Source: Cryptomeria japonica (taxonomy: Eukaryota > Streptophyta > Pinopsida > Cupressales > Cupressaceae). From it: 64,000 bases of DNA. A program made the position numbers and the translations under genes. A model generated the notes under the pieces. That model searched no databases and was not told where the DNA came from. It saw only the letters and a program-made list of their open reading frames with translations. This document shows positions 58,141-64,000 of the stretch, piece by piece. The number at the start of each line of letters is the position of its first letter. Positions within the stretch are counted from its first letter, which is position 1. The stretch spans positions 476,601,657 to 476,665,656 of the forward strand of contig NC_081412.1 in assembly GCF_030272615.1 (NCBI RefSeq). Reading direction: 5' to 3'.

Positions 58141-61100
58141 ATGGCAGCACCAAAGACTAGTTTAGCAGGCACACGTCAAGCCCTCATCAAAGAGATTCAA
58201 AAGACGAGGTGCTGGAGACTAAGATCACTTCTTCTCGGAGCAATGTGGGAGATACCAATCTTGGAGAGTTTGATGTCAAGAGATTCCGTAGCTCACTATA
58301 CACAAGCAAGCCTTCAGCAACAGCTAAGAAGATGATCGAAAGTGGAATCATCAAGGCAGACGGCTTTCCTCCCGCCATTCAATGTTATGAATTGATGGTC
58401 GAATGCACCAAACACTATGAATCCTGATTCCCATACAAGGACAATAGTGGCACTCGATGAAAGGACACTTGCCTACCTATCAGAAGCAACTATTAGTGAA
58501 GCTTTCCACCTACCTGAGCCAAAAGATACGATTTATAGAAGCATGAAAGGAGCTAAGGAATTCTATGATGATGACCCGGAGACATGTTTAGGAATCATCA
58601 ATAAGTACTAGCTATTGAAGAGTAGACTCGACAAGAGCAAGATGCCTAGCAAACTACATAGAGTGGATTTCAAGGACGATTTCAAAGACTTGATCACCTT
58701 ACTCAATCAAATCACGGGCACTTCCCAAGCATTCTACTTTGAAAATTGGATGTTCTTCTTCATAGAAACAATCACCCATGGGAAGGATATGATCAATTGG
58801 GCAAGGATTATCAACAATAGCTTAGATGTACAACTAAGGAGGCTCATCCGCACTAAGACATTCTACATGAGCTCCTATATCATATATTCTCTTGCTAGAA
58901 ATTATGAGTATGCCAGATTGATGTATAGAGGTGTAGTTGGAAGAGGACTTGGAGAAATAAGAGCTTGTGAATCACATACACAGTTGTAGCATCCAAGTAA
59001 ACAACACTATAGAAGAGTCAATGATGCCTTCACCATGCATATCACAAGAACCTTACAAGGCAGAATCCATCAAAGGTTATCACATAAATTGGTCAAACAA
59101 TTTGGCGCCTGGTTCATTCAGTTCCCAAAGTTTACATATATAAGGATTCAAGGATGCCCTTCCCCTTCCTACATGTTACCACACTATCCAAACGATAAGA
59201 TAGTGTTACTTGAAGTGGTTAGGCAGTTGGTGGCATATAACAAGGCACAAAGGGATAAACACAGGACTGTCGTTGCTTTTCCTATCTCACTTGGAGATTA
59301 CATAGAAGTTTGCCCCTCTATGCCAGCAGCTGACAATGCCGAAGAAGAATTGTCACTCTACTCACTCACACCATTTGTTTCTAGAGATAACTTTGATCCT
59401 TATGACAACATAAGGTGGGTTGATGGGGGAAAAACACAAAAACATATGGCAATTGGAGGACTAAGAAGGATGCATTCCAAGTTACCCATTGACTTCATTC
59501 AGAGATGTAAAGTCTTTAGTGTTGCTGATCAAGTGCAAGATAGTGGCAAATGTCTCCAACCCACCTACGAACAAGAGAAAAACAAGGAAGTAAAAGTCAA
59601 TTGGATCGAGGTAGAGATCACAGGTTTGAAAGACTTGATGAAGCCAGTCTTGGCCTATACACGCAAATGGGTCGATGTCCAACATCATAAGTTGAAAGAA
59701 CAGAATGTGCAATTAACATTTGATAATGAAGAAGATGCAAGTGCAAGTGGAAGCGCCACTCGATCAGCTCATCCCAAGGGTTCCAAGAGAAAGGAGAATC
59801 ATGAAGAAAAAGGATCATCACGTAAAAGGCACAAGTCAAATTCAGGTCATCCTTCTACTAGTACTTCTTCCAGGCATGAAGAAGAGATGAATCCAAATGA
59901 AGGCCACAAGAATCAAAGACTTGAAAAGGATTTGAGTCATGAGGTGAATGAATCAATGGAATCAACAATCCAGAATAACAAAAGTGAGGGGCGAGACAAA
60001 GGAAAACAATCACAAGATCAAGATGATCCCGCTCCTCACATTCAAGTAAGTGATGAAGATGAAGGAGAAGATAGTGAGTAGACAACTTCCCGTCGTAGAG
60101 ATGAACAATTGCCCGAAGAAACACAAGTAGGGGAAGGAAGATCCTCTATCTCAAAATGGCTTAAAGAGAGGCTTGCAAAAGAAGTAATAGCAGTGGATGA
60201 AGAACCATTGGGTGACTTGGATAGTCTCCTAAACCGGACTCAAGAAATCACTGAAAGGAAGGCAACAAAGATGTCTAAAGTGATTAGGGATGATACAGGT
60301 TCTCGAGTAATACAAATCGCCACTCCAATGGTTGATAAATTTGAAGGTGGATATCACAACAAAAGAGTACGATGTAGAAACTATTGATTTGGGTCCACCT
60401 ACTACTGAGCAAGCCTTGGATGATATGAATGATTCGGTGAAAACAGTCCATGACATGCTTAAGATGGAAGTAGAAAAGAATAGGAAATTGGAGAGAGAAG
60501 TGCGTGCATGGAGAAATTACTTCCAACAATTCAAGGAGCCATTGAGACAACATGATCCATCAAGTTACACCACCACTGCTGCTTCCTTAAGAATCAATGG
60601 ATCATGTGAAGAAAATAAGGAGTTTAGCGCAACTAATGGATGCTTGGATAGACAAATCCTTCAAGAAGGCTAGTAAATTCATAAGAGATATAATGAAGAT
60701 ACTTGATAGAGCTATAAAAGTTCTTGGGGGAACTCAATCTCTCATGGCAGCATTTGATACTTTTGTCTACACTAGGGGCATCACTATCCCTGTCTTGCAA
60801 GAAATGAGAAAGACACCTAAGCAAATTTTGGTGAAAGAAGGGATATTAAAAGATGGACACTCGTCGGGTTTTCTACATTGGGGGAGTTTTCTTCACATGA
60901 GAAAGGCTGTTTATGAAGATATCAATAATGGGTGCAATCAAGTTGATGAAGCAATCCACCTGATTCATGACAAGATTGTGGAGATAGTACAAATCATTCT
61001 CGAAAAGAAGATAGATGCCAAAATGCACATAGATATCAACGAGTTGGAAGAGAGAATAAAAGTCATTTTCCGTAGAACTAATGGGTTGATCACAAAAAAG

Positions 61101-61337
61101 AAGCTAGATGACATACATACACTCATGGCACTTGTTAGCAAGACAAGGGATTTAGAGCCTGGATGGGATACTACTTTCGTCTCAGCCTTTGAAGAGGTTA
61201 TCTATCTAGAAGAGCAATTGAAAAATCTGCCAGCAGCTCCAACAACTGAAATCAAATGCATGACGACCAAGTTCATTGAATTTGCCAGAAGAGAGCTAGA
61301 AAAGGGGAACAAAATTCTAGATGACAACTTGCTGTGA
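58141..61337 (+). pseudogene. large unknown ORF (about 1,060 codons), decayed, LTR-associated
   Basis: Start MAAPKTSLAGTRQALIKEIQ at 58141; end DDNLL and TGA at 61335-61337. The main frame is open over most of 58417-60387. It is interrupted by TAG at 58609, 58987 and 60079 and by frameshifts near 58200, 58420, 60350 and 60600. In order it has a globular N-terminal half (HGKDMINWARIINNS, RRLIRTKTFYMSSYIIY), a segment with IRWVDGGKTQKHMAIGGLRR, and a low-complexity Lys/Ser/Glu/His region (about 59720-60080) with basic KRKENHEEKGSSRKRHKS. A helical, coiled-coil-like C-terminal third follows, rich in Glu, Lys and Ile. No Cys/His finger, RT, integrase or transposase motif was found. I do not recognise the family. 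It may be a gag-like or accessory protein of a retroelement. Confidence 0.6.
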
Positions 61338-62353
61338 TCCTATGTGGCTATTCATTTTCTTGTTGGAGGATTACCCTCATTATTTGTGCCGACTGGATGT
61401 CATATTTCCATTGGCTGATATTTTTGATAATGTTTATCTGGATAGGTTTTGATTGTATCAAACCCTAATTAGGATTTAGGTAGTTAAATCATGGCCCATG
61501 ATCTTCACTCAATCTTGGCCATTCCTCATGTCTGGGAGCACTATATCTCATTCATTTTCATTTGTAAGAGATTAGAGGAGAGACTTGAAGAATTGTTGCT
61601 ATTTTTGCTATTAGATTAATAAAGACATTGAATTGTGGTGTTTTCTATTCAATCCTTGAAGCATTTGCATGATTATTCATCTTCTCAAATCAAGCTTTAA
61701 AATTAGTTTAAGTATTTAAGTTGAATGATAGAATGTTGTGTATGATGCATGGTGAAACTCCTAATCCATACCACTAGCATTTTGTTGATTGCAAATTTTC
61801 CTTGTGTGGTCAACTGGAATCCTTGAATGTACTTAAGTTCAATTGTTATTCAATCATTGATAATGCATTTGATTAATGGTGTCTATGCTTGGTAATAATT
61901 TGAAAATTCGCTTAATATCCTTAGAAGATTGCATTAGCCTTTGTGGAGTTGTTCTTGCATGTCCAAGCAAAGACTAGTAGAGTTCCACTAGAAGTCATCC
62001 TTCATCCTTGCATCCCTAGGCATAGTTTAGCATTCCTCAGTCCTCATCTTTTGCATTTTCTTTATCAAATAATTAGAAGTAGTAGTAAGTAAGAGAGCTC
62101 CACTGCATATCATTCGAAAAGCATTCCTTGAAAGTTAGACATCCCTCTCTTACGAAGTACGTAAGGCCCCTTGGATTAACAGCAATCACAATGACCAATT
62201 GTGTTTATCCACAAGTCGAGACCCAACTATAGAAACCTTGGAGTCTTCAAAAAGATCACACAGTTGAGCATTTGGGAAGATTTTGCTCAAGAGAGGATAA
62301 GATACTTTTGATATCTTATTCTGTGTTCGATTGTGCCTAAAAAAACATCAACA
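61338..62353 (+). other. 3' region of the LTR-ended unit
   Basis: Non-coding sequence after the ORF. It contains a possible polyadenylation word in GATTAATAAAGACATTG near 61620 and ends with the LTR-end-like phrase TTATTCTGTGTTCGATTG followed by AACATCAACA. Confidence 0.45.
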
Positions 62354-62358
62354 CAGCC

Positions 62359-63211
62359 CTCTACTGGCAAGAATTTATTAGGCCCGTTCTGACCCAACTA
62401 ATACTACAATCCCTTTGCAATATATTACACCACAAATGTTAAATGAATGGGTGCTAGCTAGGCATACTAGTATTCCATATAGATCACCAAAAATACAAAT
62501 TGTGATGCTACCATAGGCCCAAGATGTTCATTACATTATCATTCTATCAATAAAATCCCTTTAGGCACTCCTCTAGAATCAAGGTTCAAACACTAAGAGA
62601 GCACATGAGGATGAGAATTAGCAAATCAATCTCCCAATAAAGAGAGGTCAGACTCTACTAATAGACTTTTTATACTTTCTTCCATGTGATATAGGAGCTA
62701 CTCAACTTAAAACCAACGGCTCACCTACAACTAAAAAGAGTTTCTCCCACTAAGGACAGGAGCATCCTTTCCCATAAAAAAGATCAAGAAAGAGAGAAAT
62801 ATTAATGCCTTCAACTGACTAGATTCCCTTGCAGTGCTAGTCTTTCTCATTTGAAAGTTGAAAATTACATCACCAAAAAGAAAGAAATATTAATGTCTAT
62901 AAATGACCCAAGAAGATCATTGGAACTGCTGCTACAACTTGCTGCAAAAAATAATACTAGGCTAAAGAAAAATCCTAAATGCCAGACAAAGTGGCTAAGA
63001 ACTTAAACACAAACCAATTAAAGCACGACTAGTAGAGGTAATCACAAAGAGTATACCCTAAGGAATACAACTACAAATGATAATATCATGCAAGGGGATG
63101 AACCCCCAAAGGGAAACAAGGAGCAATTGAAGAACAAAGTTGAAGACCAAGGTTAGCACTTGTTATTTACAATTCATATTCACACTAGATCCTACATACT
63201 CACACTCGTTG
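62359..63211. other. non-coding stretch
   Basis: No gene or element recognised between the unit ending at 62353 and the LTR near 63212. Confidence 0.4.
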
Positions 63212-63529
63212 TGTTGCCGGGAATAATCATTATGTTATGTTGTTATATTATGTTTATGTTGTCGTCGGTAATAATGAGTTACGGCGGTCAGTTAGTTAGC
63301 CGACGGGTAGGTAGTTGGAGTCGCGACGGTTGTGTCGCACCCCTTCGGGTATTATATATTGTGTACCTTTTCTTCGAAAGGATCATGATAGTCGTGTAAA
63401 ATGTAATGTTATAAGCACTTGATGTACATGGACTGTTGAATTAATATAGAGACTGGTTATTTAATGTATTTCCATTATGTTCTGTGCATTTACTTTCTGC
63501 ATTTAACCGTTTACCCGAGAGGGCAAACA
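63212..63529 (+). mobile_element. short LTR of a retroelement cut by the window edge
   Basis: Candidate ends are TGTTGCCGGG at 63212 and GGGCAAACA at 63529, which are near inverted copies. It is more GC-rich and patterned (TAGCCGACGGGTAGG, CGCGACGGTTGTGTCGC) than the flank. A TATA-like TATTATATATTG lies near 63351. The start could be a few bases off. Confidence 0.65.
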
Positions 63530-63544
63530 TTTGGCGCCGTTGCC
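63530..63544 (+). other. primer-binding site
   Basis: TTTGGCGCCGTTGCC directly follows the LTR. TGGCGCCGTTGCC is the familiar start of the internal region in many plant Ty3/gypsy elements (Athila/Tat-like). Confidence 0.7.
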
Positions 63545-63588
63545 TAGATGTACTTGGGAACGGAAGACACGGATGGCGCACAGACACA

Positions 63589-63840
63589 ATGGGCCTACCC
63601 GTTGGTGAGGCGGAGGCAGAAATCCCACCAATTGTCGTGTGGACAGCGCTGGAGGTTAGCCCGGCAGTAAACCGGTTGATGAACCACCTCCCCCGATCGC
63701 TTGCATAGGCATCGCTGGCACAACAGGCCCGCCTGGAGGAGATTGCCCAGGAAGAGCGACGACAACAAATCCTGCAACGCTACGAAGAGAACAGTCGACG
63801 GGAAACAGAACGAGATGGCGCCAGGCTAGGAGGAAATTGA
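63589..63840 (+). pseudogene. short GC-rich ORF after the LTR, one TAG
   Basis: MGLPVGEAEAEIPPIVVWTA begins at 63589. The same frame passes a TAG at 63706-63708 (after PRSLA) and ends at TGA 63838-63840, 84 codons in all. The second half is strongly helical and Glu/Arg/Gln-rich (LAQQARLEEIAQEERRQQIL). It may be the beginning of gag or the only ORF of a small non-autonomous element. AT-rich sequence with AAAATAAAAATA runs follows. Confidence 0.45.
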
Positions 63841-64000
63841 ACCTTGTAATAATCCCGACACACTGCTGATATAAATTGTGGCCGAAAGGCAAAATAAAAA
63901 TAAAAATAATAAAAGTTTTTTTGTGTACATGGCGTGTGTTTTCTATGTATGGAAGTGACTTATGCCCAATAGACTAAATAAGGACAAAAATAAAAAGATA

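Larger units (their letters stand above)
56999..62353 (+). mobile_element. LTR-ended unit of 5.36 kb carrying a large ORF
   Basis: The segment begins TGTTGTGACCATTTC at 56999 and ends AACATCAACA at 62353, giving TGTTG...CAACA ends. CAGCC flanks both sides (56994-56998 and 62354-62358). No similarity is visible between its two halves, so it does not look like an element with two LTRs inside. It could be a very long solo LTR with an ORF within, or a non-autonomous element. A TATA box (57629-57635), an apparent leader intron and a long reading frame lie in order on the plus strand. An alternative LTR start at 61361 (TGTTGGAGG) has no TSD match. Confidence 0.5.

Noticed and set aside
61361-62353. 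A separate LTR starting at TGTTGGAGG (61361) and ending at 62353
   Set aside because: The ends look acceptable, but the 5 bp flanks TTTCT and CAGCC do not match, whereas CAGCC matches the flank at 56994. It remains a weaker alternative.
1-64000. CRISPR arrays, tRNA or rRNA genes
   Set aside because: The tandem repeats present have no unique equal-length spacers, and I saw no tRNA cloverleaf or rRNA sequence. A tRNAscan or Rfam run would be decisive.

Overview
This window is nuclear DNA from a large-genome seed plant, most likely a gymnosperm or another lineage with long TE-filled introns. The evidence is AT-rich intergenic sequence, several superfamilies of plant transposable elements in different stages of decay, and one chloroplast-targeted-type host gene split by an intron of about 15 kb. 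No bacterial-style operons, tRNA, rRNA or CRISPR arrays were seen. The species assignment is inference.

Layout. 0-4.1 kb: minus-strand LTR retroelement cut by the left edge (LTR ending at 4080, long repetitive leader, gag-like pseudogene at 51-1250). 4.1-17.0 kb: mostly non-coding, with a lysine-rich broken ORF at 5.9-7.3 kb, a minus-strand LINE RNase H relic at 7.7-8.2 kb, and low-complexity repeats. 17.0-29.3 kb: a nearly full-length L1-type LINE (plus strand, target-site duplication ACATTATTAA, poly-A tail) whose ORF1 is split by a complete minus-strand Ty3/gypsy retrotransposon (18393-24519, TSD AGCCA, both LTRs, primer-binding site, gag-PR-RT-RH-INT). 30.7-31.5 kb: eroded Ty3/gypsy integrase. 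31.8-34.2 kb: a 2.5 kb solo LTR rich in ACCGGT. 36.4-37.5 kb: three tandem copies of a segment of about 395 bp.

37.7-54.1 kb: the only host gene recognised. It is on the minus strand, with five exons in the window and perfectly phased GT-AG junctions, and encodes the C-terminal part of about 155 residues of a protein I place in the thylakoid-lumen 15 kDa/TPM-domain family. Its 15,153 bp intron (38888-54040) carries a Ty3/gypsy fragment, a hAT transposase relic, a 2.76 kb solo LTR with an 84 bp minisatellite, a 1.1 kb non-autonomous hAT-like element, and a 3.9 kb solo LTR with a 125 bp tandem array. The first exon with the transit peptide was not found and may lie beyond the right edge.

57.0-62.4 kb: a 5.36 kb unit with LTR-type ends (TGTTG...CAACA, flanks CAGCC on both sides). 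It contains a TATA box, an apparent leader intron and a decayed reading frame of about 1,060 codons of unknown family. This is the best candidate here for something undescribed. 63.2-64.0 kb: an LTR of about 318 bp followed by a primer-binding site and a short GC-rich ORF, cut by the right edge.

A recurring theme is the kind of decay. Many in-frame stops in the TE reading frames are TAG where a glutamine CAG is expected. This fits deamination of methylated cytosine in CHG context, a mark of silenced plant TEs.
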